Shown piece by piece: positions 16,009 to 24,566 of a stretch of DNA of 64,000 bases. This DNA comes from Kordia sp965283645. GTDB lineage: Bacteria; Bacteroidota; Bacteroidia; Flavobacteriales; Flavobacteriaceae. Every line of letters begins with the position of its first letter. The stretch's first letter is position 1. A program made the translations under genes and the position numbers. The DNA lies in assembly GCF_965283645.1 (NCBI RefSeq), contig NZ_CBDIPG010000001.1:2170001-2234000 (forward strand). Reading direction: 5' to 3'. The notes beneath the pieces are model-generated. The model was given only the letters and a program-made list of their open reading frames with translations, had not been told where the DNA came from and made no database searches.

Positions 16009-17787
16009 ATGCCTACCAAAATTTATTTGAAGCGATTAAAACGCTTTTTCTGCGCTTTATTTTTATTTTTTACCTCTTCTATTTTTGCGCAAAATACTAG
16101 TCTCAAAAAAGACTCTATTCATCTGTATAGCTATAAAACATTAGACAGTCTTGCCAGAAAAAATTATTTTCCAAATCCAGGGCTCTCAAAAAAGTATGCC
16201 GAAATATCCTTGCGGAAAGCACAAATAGACAAAAATGATGAACGAATTGCCAATGCACTCGTACGTATTGGCATGATGGAAGCTAAATTTAATCGTTTTG
16301 AAAATGCTCTTCAACTAATAGATAGTGCCATTACCATTGTAAAAGAAAAGATTGGCGATAAAAACAAAGAACACGAATACCTTTTTTTCAAAGGAAATCT
16401 TCATTATGAAAAAGGAGATTATATACATGCTTTGGAATATTTTGACATTGTACAGCGATACAAAAAAAGCATTAATGAAACTAGCTTTGACAGAGACATT
16501 AACCACAATATTGCAATCATAAAAAGTCAATTAGAACACTATGAAGAAGCAATTCAACTTTTAAAAGAGAATTATAATTTTCTAAAAGAAAAAGAAGAAA
16601 TAGAAAAGACAAACTTTCATCCTACACTGTATTTAAGTACACTTGTTTTATTAAACATAGCGTATATAAATACTGCCGAAAAGGAAAAGGATCCTAAGAA
16701 GAAAAATATACTTATTGACTCTGCAAATTATTACAACAGCATCGGATTTGAAAAAAGTATTTTTTATGATAAAAGGGATACCTACAACTACTTCGTGTAT
16801 GCAAAAGGAAGAAGTTTATATCTTCATAAAAACGATACCGAAGCTATTAAAAAATATAAAGAAGCACTTAAAAGGGCAATAGAGATTCCACAAAACCAAA
16901 TGATTCCAAGCATCTATTTAGCTATCGGTAAAAGCTATGAGAGATTGAATGATTTTGAAAACGCAATCGCCTATTTTAAACAACTAGATTCAATAACTGA
17001 TACTGAAGGTAAAAGTGCATTTATAAAAGCAAGTATGTATGCTTCGCTTGCAAACATATATATTGAGAAAAAAGACATTTCAGCCGCTAACAAATACTTA
17101 AAGTTATTAATTGAAAGCAAAAATGAAAGTTCAGCAATTGCCAATGCTACCATCGAAAAAATACATGAACTTTATGACATCAATGTACTAAAAGATCGAA
17201 TTAATGTCTTGTCTGAAGAAATAGAGAAAAAACAAAATTGGTTGCAACTATCTATTGTGTCCATCATTACAATTGTATTCCTTTTTATCATTTTAGTATT
17301 TTATCAGAGAAAAAAGAAACGAAAAAATCAGCTTCTTTTTCATCAATTAATGCAGGAATTAAAGTCCGTAAAAAAACAAGAAACTACTGTTATTACCAAA
17401 GCTACTTCTATTACGGTGAATGACGAGAAAGTCACTAAAATTCTAAAAGCACTTGATGCGTTTGAAGAAAAGAAACAGTTTTTAAATATAAACTGTGATT
17501 TAGCATTTGTTGCCAAGAAAGTAAAAACGAACAAAGCGTACTTATCAAAAGTCATTCATGAAGAGAAACAACAAAAATTCATTCAATATATTACCACATT
17601 ACGAATTGAATATGCTTTACAACAACTACAAGAGGATAAAACATTACAATCATATACAATTAGTGCTATAGCGACCGAATTAGGTTTTAAATCTACCGGA
17701 ACATTTACAAAAGCTTTTAAAAAGAAAACAGGATTGCTTCCGTCCTATTATATTAAAAAAATAAAAGCTAAAAAAGGATCGTTTTAA
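16009..17787 (+). CDS. Membrane TPR protein with C-terminal AraC-type HTH (paralogue)
   Basis: The 592-residue protein has the same layout as the product at 13752: signal sequence (ending IFA-Q, about residue 28), TPR-like repeats (EKGDYIHALEYFDIVQRY, FENAIAYFKQLDSI), a transmembrane helix at about 410-430 and a C-terminal HTH_18 domain. The HTH segments DLAFVAKKVKTNKAYLSKVI are identical between the two, while the sensor parts have diverged, as expected for duplicated regulators that read different signals but similar DNA. A terminator isolates it from the leader peptide upstream. Confidence 0.88.
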   Translation: MPTKIYLKRLKRFFCALFLFFTSSIFAQNTSLKKDSIHLYSYKTLDSLARKNYFPNPGLSKKYAEISLRKAQIDKNDERIANALVRIGMMEAKFNRFENALQLIDSAITIVKEKIGDKNKEHEYLFFKGNLHYEKGDYIHALEYFDIVQRYKKSINETSFDRDINHNIAIIKSQLEHYEEAIQLLKENYNFLKEKEEIEKTNFHPTLYLSTLVLLNIAYINTAEKEKDPKKKNILIDSANYYNSIGFEKSIFYDKRDTYNYFVYAKGRSLYLHKNDTEAIKKYKEALKRAIEIPQNQMIPSIYLAIGKSYERLNDFENAIAYFKQLDSITDTEGKSAFIKASMYASLANIYIEKKDISAANKYLKLLIESKNESSAIANATIEKIHELYDINVLKDRINVLSEEIEKKQNWLQLSIVSIITIVFLFIILVFYQRKKKRKNQLLFHQLMQELKSVKKQETTVITKATSITVNDEKVTKILKALDAFEEKKQFLNINCDLAFVAKKVKTNKAYLSKVIHEEKQQKFIQYITTLRIEYALQQLQEDKTLQSYTISAIATELGFKSTGTFTKAFKKKTGLLPSYYIKKIKAKKGSF

Positions 17788-17886
17788 TGTACGCAAAAGC
17801 GCATCTAACACAAAGATTTACAATTAGGTAAAAAAAGCCACAATCAATGATGGTAGCTTATATATTTTAGCTAATAATATTTTTCG

Positions 17887-20409
17887 TTAGAAATGAAAAC
17901 CAAATGCACCTGTAACTCCAAATTGTCGTGCATCGATGTTGTTTTTGTAATTTCCACGGAAGTTAAAATCGATTCTAAAGACTTTAAAGATGTTTCCGAT
18001 TCCTAATGAGTATTCCCAATATATTTGATCGTTTGGTGCAATTCCTTTTGGTGTAATGCTACGAAACGGTAAACTTTGAAATGCTGGCGTATTCATAGCA
18101 ACGTTTTCTTCTGAAATTCGTCCCCAAACTCCTCTAATTCCTACGATTTCACGTAAATTTAATTTTCGTAAAAACGGAATTCTTGAAAAAATACGTCCGT
18201 TAAAATTGTGTTCTATGTGCAATGAAGTATATGTGTCTGTCACAAATTCATAAAAGTTTAATTGTGAAAATGTGTTATGAATAGAGAAATACGCTTGGTT
18301 TCCAGGCACTACATTTAGTAAACTTAACGGAACTGTTCCGAATGTTTTTCCAGCTTCTAAAGTTGTGTATGTGCGTCCAAAACCACCAATTTGAAATGGT
18401 TGCCTGTAGAATAATTGCACTCTCGAATAATTAAAATCACTGTTAAACAATCCTTCTACTCCTCTACTATAATTTAGATAAATTCTTGGAAAATTGTCAT
18501 TTACCACTTTTCGTTCAACACCGTGACGAATGGTTTTTCTTCCAGGCGTCATATCAACAGAAAAATTCACTTCCGATTGTACCAATCGATCGTTAACACC
18601 ATTTGGTGCTTGCGGATCAATGTATGATAAACTAAACGTTGTTGGCGAAGCTGATCGCATGGTTTTGTAGGAACTTCCCAAACGCATGGTTATGTTTTTC
18701 CAAGGCTCCATTTGAATAGCTAATGTTGATAAATTTATATTTGTCAATCGGTCACTATTTCCACTTGCAAATAAAGCGGAGGAAGCAAAACTTCTTCCTA
18801 AAACATTATCATTAACTGTTAAACTTACACCTGTTTGTTCAACATCACGTCGATTTCCTGCTGAAATTATCAAACGATTTTTTGGGTTTAATAACCATTT
18901 TCCAGAAATTCCATATTTAAATCTGTTATCTTTAAAACCATAAGCTCCATATCCTTCAATACGCCATTTATCATTTGGCCCAAAATACGTTCTTCCACCT
19001 GCTCGCAAACGAATTCCTTCTACATCATTAAATCCGAATGTGGAAAAAATTGGTCCGTAATCAAGATTGTATTTATCAAATTCTACATAACCAGAAGCTA
19101 GTATGGACGCCAAGCTATACAAACGTTTAAACTTTGGAACCGTTTTTAATGTATCTAACATTTTGTAGACACCTTTTTCATCTTTGTTTAATTTTTCCAA
19201 ACGATTGGCATCCCAAAAGGCATCATCTCGTTGGTAAATTTCTTCATCAAATGGATTAATTTCTTGACTGTAGAATTCAGAAGGTTTTTCTTGATCGAAC
19301 ACGTAATTATCATACAAAGTCGTACGTTTTCCATACACACCTTTTGAATTTTCTTTTTTCTTTAAAGCAAAATCGGACAACATGTAATCACGTTTCAACA
19401 AGAAGACTGAATCATTTACAACATCAAACTCTTGTTCTATGTAAATTTCTTTTACCCAGTTAATATTGGCACTTTTACTTGCTTGAAGATTAATTTTTTT
19501 GATGGCAAATGTTGAATCATTTACCCAAAAATCACCTTTAAAAGTCAATTCGTTTTTGCGTCTTGGATAAAATATTATATTGTAGCAATATTTGTTATCT
19601 ATATATGCTGTATCTGCTAATACATAGTTATACGTATTGATTCCTGTACGCGATAACGGACTCGTGAAACTTTTGTCAAAAAACTTCAAATAATTATCGT
19701 AAATATCATAATCTGCATACAAATCTTTGATAAAAGCAGTAATTGTTTCATTGCTACTAAATCCTGAATTTTTGTTTCCGATTAAATCTTCTTTGAATTT
19801 ATTTTTTACGTTATCCCCATATACTTTTGAAACGGCTTCATTAATAAAAATTGGCAAATATGTTTTTCCCGTAACGCTCGATGTATCAATTTCATTAAAA
19901 ATAAATTCCATTCCACGAAACAGTCTGCTTTTCATCATAGCACTATCAATCGTATTCAAATCAAACTCAACCTTTTCGTATTTGTCATACGCGTATTGTT
20001 TAAATTGATTTATACCATTGAAACGCTTTCGTTTCCATATTTTTCGTAAAATATCTATTGCCGGATTGTTCTTTTTGGGTTGTTTTCCGGAAACTACAAC
20101 AACGGCTTTTAGTTTTTGTCCTTCTTCAAGAACAACTTCCATTTTGTAATTTACACGTTTTGTAAGTTTAATTTCTTTTGTGGTAAATCCTATAAAAGAG
20201 ATAACAACAATATCATATGTTTTATCAGATTCTAAATAGAAACGTCCATCTTCATTACTAATTGTCCCTTCAATCGAGTTTTTAAACACAACATTGGCAA
20301 AAGGTACAGGTTCGCCTGACTCATCTTTAATTAATCCACTTACTTTCGTCTGTGAATAACTTGTATAACAAAATAATAGGGCTAAAAAACAATATAATGT
20401 AGTCTTCAA
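17887..20409 (-). CDS. DUF5686 protein with CarboxypepD-like regulatory domain
   Basis: After a signal peptide (MKTTLYCFLALLFCYTSYSQ) comes a CarboxypepD_reg-like beta sandwich (about 21-95, KVSGLIKDESGEPVPFANVV), then a long DUF5686 region of strands and aromatics ending in F-H-F, typical of a C-terminal outer-membrane beta-barrel strand. An outer-membrane location is therefore likely. The start is a TTG (20407-20409); no in-frame ATG precedes the signal peptide. It is transcribed separately from pdhB, from which a hairpin divides it. Function of the family is unknown. Confidence 0.87.
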   Translation of the reverse strand: MKTTLYCFLALLFCYTSYSQTKVSGLIKDESGEPVPFANVVFKNSIEGTISNEDGRFYLESDKTYDIVVISFIGFTTKEIKLTKRVNYKMEVVLEEGQKLKAVVVVSGKQPKKNNPAIDILRKIWKRKRFNGINQFKQYAYDKYEKVEFDLNTIDSAMMKSRLFRGMEFIFNEIDTSSVTGKTYLPIFINEAVSKVYGDNVKNKFKEDLIGNKNSGFSSNETITAFIKDLYADYDIYDNYLKFFDKSFTSPLSRTGINTYNYVLADTAYIDNKYCYNIIFYPRRKNELTFKGDFWVNDSTFAIKKINLQASKSANINWVKEIYIEQEFDVVNDSVFLLKRDYMLSDFALKKKENSKGVYGKRTTLYDNYVFDQEKPSEFYSQEINPFDEEIYQRDDAFWDANRLEKLNKDEKGVYKMLDTLKTVPKFKRLYSLASILASGYVEFDKYNLDYGPIFSTFGFNDVEGIRLRAGGRTYFGPNDKWRIEGYGAYGFKDNRFKYGISGKWLLNPKNRLIISAGNRRDVEQTGVSLTVNDNVLGRSFASSALFASGNSDRLTNINLSTLAIQMEPWKNITMRLGSSYKTMRSASPTTFSLSYIDPQAPNGVNDRLVQSEVNFSVDMTPGRKTIRHGVERKVVNDNFPRIYLNYSRGVEGLFNSDFNYSRVQLFYRQPFQIGGFGRTYTTLEAGKTFGTVPLSLLNVVPGNQAYFSIHNTFSQLNFYEFVTDTYTSLHIEHNFNGRIFSRIPFLRKLNLREIVGIRGVWGRISEENVAMNTPAFQSLPFRSITPKGIAPNDQIYWEYSLGIGNIFKVFRIDFNFRGNYKNNIDARQFGVTGAFGFHF

Positions 20410-20430
20410 ATTTTTATGTTTTAAAAAACA

Positions 20431-20467
20431 AAAACTTCATCAACAAACATGCCGATGAAGCTTTTTT
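20431..20467. terminator. Terminator of pdhB
   Basis: Stem CTTCATC (20435-20441) / GATGAAG (20454-20460) flanked by A and T runs, 18 bp past the pdhB stop on the minus strand. Confidence 0.7.
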
Positions 20468-20484
20468 TATGTTAAAATACTATC

Positions 20485-21462
20485 TTACTTGTACATAACT
20501 TTTTTTACAGCCTTGATAACATCATTTTTATTAGGCAACCATTCTTCCAACAATACTGGAGAATATGGAGCTGGTGTATCAGCTGTATTTATTTTTTGAA
20601 TTGGCGCATCTAAATAATCAAATGCTTGTGCTTGTACTTGATACACAATTTCGGTAGAAACATTTCCAAACGGCCACGCTTCTTCTAAAATAACCAATCT
20701 ATTTGTTTTCTTTACGGACGTTATAATTGCCGCACTATCCATTGGGCGAATTGTTCGTAAATCAATAACTTCACAAGAAATACCTTCTTCAGCTAACTCA
20801 TCCGCAGCTACGTATGCTTCTTTGATAATTTTCCCAAAAGAAACAATTGTTACGTCTGTTCCTTCACGTTTAATATCGGCAACTCCTAACGGAATTGTAT
20901 ATTCTCCTTCAGGAACTTCTCCTTTATCACCATACATTTGCTCAGATTCCATAAAAATAACAGGATCGTCATCTCTAATCGCAGTTTTTAACAATCCTTT
21001 TGCATCATATACATTAGAAGGAACAACTACTTTTAAACCTGGACAGTTTGCAAACCAGCTTTCAAAAGCTTGTGAATGCGTTGCCGCTAATTGTCCTGCA
21101 GAAGCTGTTGGCCCACGAAATACAATAGGAATATTTAATTGTCCACCAGACATTTGACGCATTTTTGCGGCGTTGTTGATGATTTGGTCAATTCCAACCA
21201 ATGCAAAGTTAAACGTCATAAACTCAATAATAGGTCTGTTTCCGCCCATAGCAGAACCAACTCCAATTCCTGCAAAACCTAACTCTGCAATTGGTGTGTC
21301 AATAACTCTGTCAGCTCCAAACTCATCAAGCATACCTTTTGAAGCTTTATAGGCTCCATTATATTCGGCAACTTCTTCTCCCATTAAGTAAATGCTGTCA
21401 TCTGTTCGCATTTCTTCGCTCATAGCTTCGGCTACCGCTTCTCTAAACTGTATTGTTCTCAT
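20485..21462 (-). CDS. pdhB: Pyruvate dehydrogenase E1 component, beta subunit
   Basis: The beta chain of the heterotetrameric E1 decarboxylates pyruvate with thiamine diphosphate in the PDH complex. The 325 residues show the transketolase pyrimidine-binding domain (MGEEVAEYNGAYKASKG, DTPIAELGFAGIGVGSAMGG, MTFNFA) and the C-terminal transketolase domain (EGISCEVIDLRTIRPMD, EEAWPFGNVSTEI). The length is normal. The alpha subunit is not in the window. It is divergent from etfB across a 533-bp gap. Confidence 0.94.
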   Translation of the reverse strand: MRTIQFREAVAEAMSEEMRTDDSIYLMGEEVAEYNGAYKASKGMLDEFGADRVIDTPIAELGFAGIGVGSAMGGNRPIIEFMTFNFALVGIDQIINNAAKMRQMSGGQLNIPIVFRGPTASAGQLAATHSQAFESWFANCPGLKVVVPSNVYDAKGLLKTAIRDDDPVIFMESEQMYGDKGEVPEGEYTIPLGVADIKREGTDVTIVSFGKIIKEAYVAADELAEEGISCEVIDLRTIRPMDSAAIITSVKKTNRLVILEEAWPFGNVSTEIVYQVQAQAFDYLDAPIQKINTADTPAPYSPVLLEEWLPNKNDVIKAVKKVMYK

Positions 21463-21995
21463 ACAATTGATGTTATTTTAAAAAAGTGAAAAACAAAAAT
21501 AACAATTAATTCCAAAAATGAGAGTTCCTAAATCAAACATTTCTCAAAGTCATGTGTTTTTGTGATAACTTTAATAAAAATGATAAATCTTTACGGAATC
21601 TTCGTTAGCTTCAAAATAAAAAAATCATCCTAATTTCTTTGAACTTATAACTGAAATAAACTTCTATAAAAAATAGTCGCAACTATTTCTTATCTAAAAC
21701 AATAACAAAAATTATAATGCTTAGTATTGCAATTAAATAGTGTATGTGAAGAAAATTATTTTGAAATACGATTGATTTTAAGAAATGTCAATCAAATTAA
21801 AAAGAAAACGCTAAGTTTATTATTATAAAAATATGCTGAATTAGCTTTAAAACGACATATATATTGCAGATAATTAAAAAATTTAGTCTAAAAACAAAAA
21901 ATAATTGAAATTTACTATGCATGCATAGCATTTTTAGAGAAATTATCTGTATCTTCGTAAAAAATTTCAAAAAACACTAAAAATATATAATCCCA
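21463..21995. other. 533-bp AT-rich intergenic region before etfB
   Basis: No reading frame longer than about 20 codons with leader-like or conserved character was found on either strand. The only clear structure is the 14-bp palindrome at 21915-21928. The gap carries both divergent promoters, for pdhB and etfB. Confidence 0.6.
21915..21928. promoter_or_regulatory. 14-bp palindrome upstream of etfB
   Basis: CTATGCATGCATAG is a perfect inverted repeat 67 bp before the etfB ATG. It ends about 21 bp before a -7-like TATCTTCG (21950-21957), so it abuts or overlaps the expected -33 position and could act as an operator. Confidence 0.5.
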
Positions 21996-22742
21996 ATGAA
22001 GATATTAGTATGTATTAGTCATGTTCCTGACACTACTTCAAAAATTAATTTTACAGAAGGAGATACTAAATTTGATACCAATGGTGTACAATTTGTAATT
22101 AACCCAAATGATGAGTTTGGATTAACGCGTGCAATGTGGTTCAAAGAAAAGCAAGGAGCATCTGTAGATGTTGTAAATGTAGGTGGAGCTGAAACTGAAC
22201 CAACATTACGCAAAGCATTAGCTATTGGAGCTGATGGCGCTATCCGTGTGAATGCAGAAGCAACAGACGGATTTTTTGTTGCTAAACAATTAGCGGCAGT
22301 TGCAAAAAATGGTGGGTATGATTTGGTAATTGCAGGAAGAGAATCTATTGATTATAATGGAGGAATGGTTCCTGGAATGTTAGCTGAATTAATTGATGCT
22401 AATTTTGTAAACAACTGTATCAGCTTAGAAGTTGACGGAACTACAGCAAAAGCTGTTCGTGAAATTGACGGAGGAAAAGAAACTTCAAATACATCTTTAC
22501 CATTAGTAATTGGTGGACAAAAAGGATTGGTTGAAGAAAGTGACTTGCGTATTCCGAATATGAGAGGAATTATGATGGCACGTAAAAAACCTTTAACAGT
22601 TGTAGATGCTACAGATGCTGGAAAAGAAACTACTGCTGTAAAATTTGAGAAACCTGCGCCAAAAGGAGCTGTAAAGCTAGTTGATGCAGCTAATATTGAT
22701 GAATTAATTAATTTACTTCACAATGAAGCAAAAGTGATTTAA
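21996..22742 (+). CDS. etfB: Electron transfer flavoprotein, beta subunit
   Basis: EtfB binds AMP and, with EtfA, carries electrons from acyl-CoA and other dehydrogenases toward the quinone pool. The 248 residues match the FixA/EtfB family: N-terminal MKILVCISHVPDT, NPNDEFGLTRA, the AMP-site region AGRESIDYNGGMVPGMLAE and the late LRIPNMRGIMMARKKPL. etfA follows after 111 bp that hold two hairpins. Confidence 0.95.
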   Translation: MKILVCISHVPDTTSKINFTEGDTKFDTNGVQFVINPNDEFGLTRAMWFKEKQGASVDVVNVGGAETEPTLRKALAIGADGAIRVNAEATDGFFVAKQLAAVAKNGGYDLVIAGRESIDYNGGMVPGMLAELIDANFVNNCISLEVDGTTAKAVREIDGGKETSNTSLPLVIGGQKGLVEESDLRIPNMRGIMMARKKPLTVVDATDAGKETTAVKFEKPAPKGAVKLVDAANIDELINLLHNEAKVI

Positions 22743-22756
22743 GTCGTAAGACTAAA

Positions 22757-22835
22757 TCATTCCGAATTCATTTCGGAATCTTTTGAACTAATCAAATAAT
22801 ATGGTTAATCAGATCCTGAATCAAGTTCAGGATAA
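22757..22835. repeat. Two short inverted repeats between etfB and etfA
   Basis: ATTCCGAA (22759-22766) pairs with TTCGGAAT (22772-22779), and ATCCTGAA (22813-22820) pairs with TTCAGGAT (22826-22833), each with a 5-base loop. Neither is followed by a T run. Such hairpins recur between flavobacterial genes, from memory, and may modulate EtfB:EtfA expression. Confidence 0.65.
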
Positions 22836-22853
22836 ATTTTAAAAGAAAAATTT

Positions 22854-23822
22854 ATGTCAGTTTTAGTATATACAGAATCAGATCAAGGAAAACTTAAAAA
22901 AGCAGCTTTTGAAGTTGCTTCATACGCAAAAGAAGTTGCTAACCAATTAGGAACAACAGTTACAGCAGTAACTATAAATGCAGAAGATACTGCCGAATTA
23001 GGAACATACGGTGTTGATAAAGTATTAAATGTAGTTGCAGACAACTTAAAAGACTTTAACGCTAAAGCGTACGCTTCAGTTGTACAACAAGCAGCACAAC
23101 AAGAAGGTGCAAAAGTAGTTATTGTAAGCTCAAGCGCAGACAGTAAAACATTAGCACCAGGCTTAGCTGTAGCGTTACAAGCTGGTTACGCTTCTAATGT
23201 AGTAGCCGCGCCAACGAGCATAAGTCCTTTTACAGTAAAAAGAACAGCGTTTACAAACAAAGCATTCAACTTTACAGAAATTAATTCTGATGTGAAAATT
23301 GTTGGAGTTTCTAACAATGCTTTTGGATTGGTTGAAAACAATGGTGCCGCTACTACGGAATCGTTCTCGCCAAATTTAGATGACTCATTATTTGGAGTAA
23401 AAGTTGAAAGCGTAGACAAAGTAACTGGAAAAGTTACCATTGCAGATGCAGATGTTGTTGTTTCAGCAGGTAGAGGATTAAAAGGTCCAGAAAACTGGGG
23501 AATGGTTGAAGAGCTAGCAGACGTTTTAGGTGCTGCAACGGCTTGTTCAAAACCAGTTTCCGATTTAGGATGGAGGCCACATGCAGAACACGTTGGACAA
23601 ACTGGAAAACCAGTAGCTTCTAATTTATACATTGCAATTGGAATTTCTGGAGCCATTCAACATTTAGCTGGAATCAATGCTTCTAAAGTAAAAGTAGTCA
23701 TCAATACAGACCCTGAAGCTCCTTTCTTCAAAGCGGCTGATTACGGTGTTGTTGGAGATGCTTTTGAAGTAGTACCAGCACTAATCGAAAAATTGAAAGA
23801 ATTTAAAGCGAATAACGCATAA
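22854..23822 (+). CDS. etfA: Electron transfer flavoprotein, alpha subunit
   Basis: EtfA carries the FAD of the ETF heterodimer. The 322 residues have an N-terminal alpha/beta domain (MSVLVYTESDQGKLKKAAFE) and a C-terminal FAD-binding domain starting about residue 195 with AGRGLKGPENWGMVEELAD, then LGWRPHAEHVGQTGKPVASN and YIAIGISGAIQHLAG, the FAD signature. Paired with etfB upstream and closed by a terminator. Confidence 0.95.
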   Translation: MSVLVYTESDQGKLKKAAFEVASYAKEVANQLGTTVTAVTINAEDTAELGTYGVDKVLNVVADNLKDFNAKAYASVVQQAAQQEGAKVVIVSSSADSKTLAPGLAVALQAGYASNVVAAPTSISPFTVKRTAFTNKAFNFTEINSDVKIVGVSNNAFGLVENNGAATTESFSPNLDDSLFGVKVESVDKVTGKVTIADADVVVSAGRGLKGPENWGMVEELADVLGAATACSKPVSDLGWRPHAEHVGQTGKPVASNLYIAIGISGAIQHLAGINASKVKVVINTDPEAPFFKAADYGVVGDAFEVVPALIEKLKEFKANNA

Positions 23823-23848
23823 TTTTTTTTAAATTGTGCCCAACTAAG

Positions 23849-23893
23849 GGCTGTCTAAAATGGTTAATCCCTTTTTTTAGACAGCCTTTTTTT
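23849..23893 (+). terminator. Terminator after etfA built from a dispersed repeat arm
   Basis: GGCTGTCTAAAA (23849-23860) pairs with TTTTAGACAGCC (23875-23886), followed by TTTTTTTAT. The arms are the same sequence as the outer arms of the 33371-33501 palindromic element, so this terminator seems to be a short version of that repeat. Confidence 0.75.
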
Positions 23894-23915
23894 ATGTTCA
23901 TGCATTCACAAACAG

Positions 23916-24554
23916 ATGAGTTTAGTAAAACTAAATATTAAGGGAATTTCATACAGCCAAACACAAAATGGAGCCTATGCGCTTATTTTGAACGAAGTTG
24001 ATGGAGACCGAAAACTACCTATTGTCATTGGCGCCTTCGAAGCCCAATCAATTGCTATTGCGCTAGAAAAAGAAATAAAACCACCGCGACCATTAACGCA
24101 CGATCTTTTCAGAAACTTTGCAGATCGATTTGATATTGTTGTCAAACAAGTTATAATTCACAAATTAGTGGATGGCGTTTTTTATTCAAGTATTATTTGC
24201 GAACGTGATAAAATTGAAGAAATCATAGATGCGCGTACTTCTGACGCTATTGCGTTAGCGTTGCGCTTTGACGCACCTATTTTTACATACAAAACAATTT
24301 TAGACAAAGCAGGAATCTTTCTAAAGCTAACTTCACAAGAAGAGGAAGAAGCCGCCGAAAAAGAAAGTATTGTGGTGGACGAATTGTTCACAGAAGAAGA
24401 AACTGAAGTTGTTGAAAATAATCCTGATAACGGATTCAAAACGCTTTCACTTCAAGAATTATACAATATGTTAGATGGTGCAGTAGCAGATGAAGATTAT
24501 GAAAAAGCTGCCAGACTCCGAGATGAAATTTCTAACAGAGAAAATAAAAAATAA
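23916..24554 (+). CDS. Bifunctional nuclease (BFN) domain protein with UvrB/UvrC motif
   Basis: Residues 1-130 form a BFN (DUF151) domain: SLVKLNIKGISYSQTQNGAYAL, LPIVIGAFEAQSIAIALE, and DARTSDAIALALRFDAPIF. After an acidic linker, the last 35 residues (LQELYNMLDGAVADEDYEKAARLRDEI) form a UvrB/UvrC-type coiled-coil motif. In plants the BFN domain has DNase and RNase activity; in bacteria the role is not settled. A C-terminal UVR motif suggests protein contacts. The CNT transporter gene begins 12 bp downstream. Confidence 0.88.
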   Translation: MSLVKLNIKGISYSQTQNGAYALILNEVDGDRKLPIVIGAFEAQSIAIALEKEIKPPRPLTHDLFRNFADRFDIVVKQVIIHKLVDGVFYSSIICERDKIEEIIDARTSDAIALALRFDAPIFTYKTILDKAGIFLKLTSQEEEEAAEKESIVVDELFTEEETEVVENNPDNGFKTLSLQELYNMLDGAVADEDYEKAARLRDEISNRENKK

Positions 24555-24566
24555 AATCCATTTTAT

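Noticed and set aside
22813..22833. Terminator between etfB and etfA
   Set aside because: The hairpin has no T run and the two genes encode subunits of one complex in the same direction.
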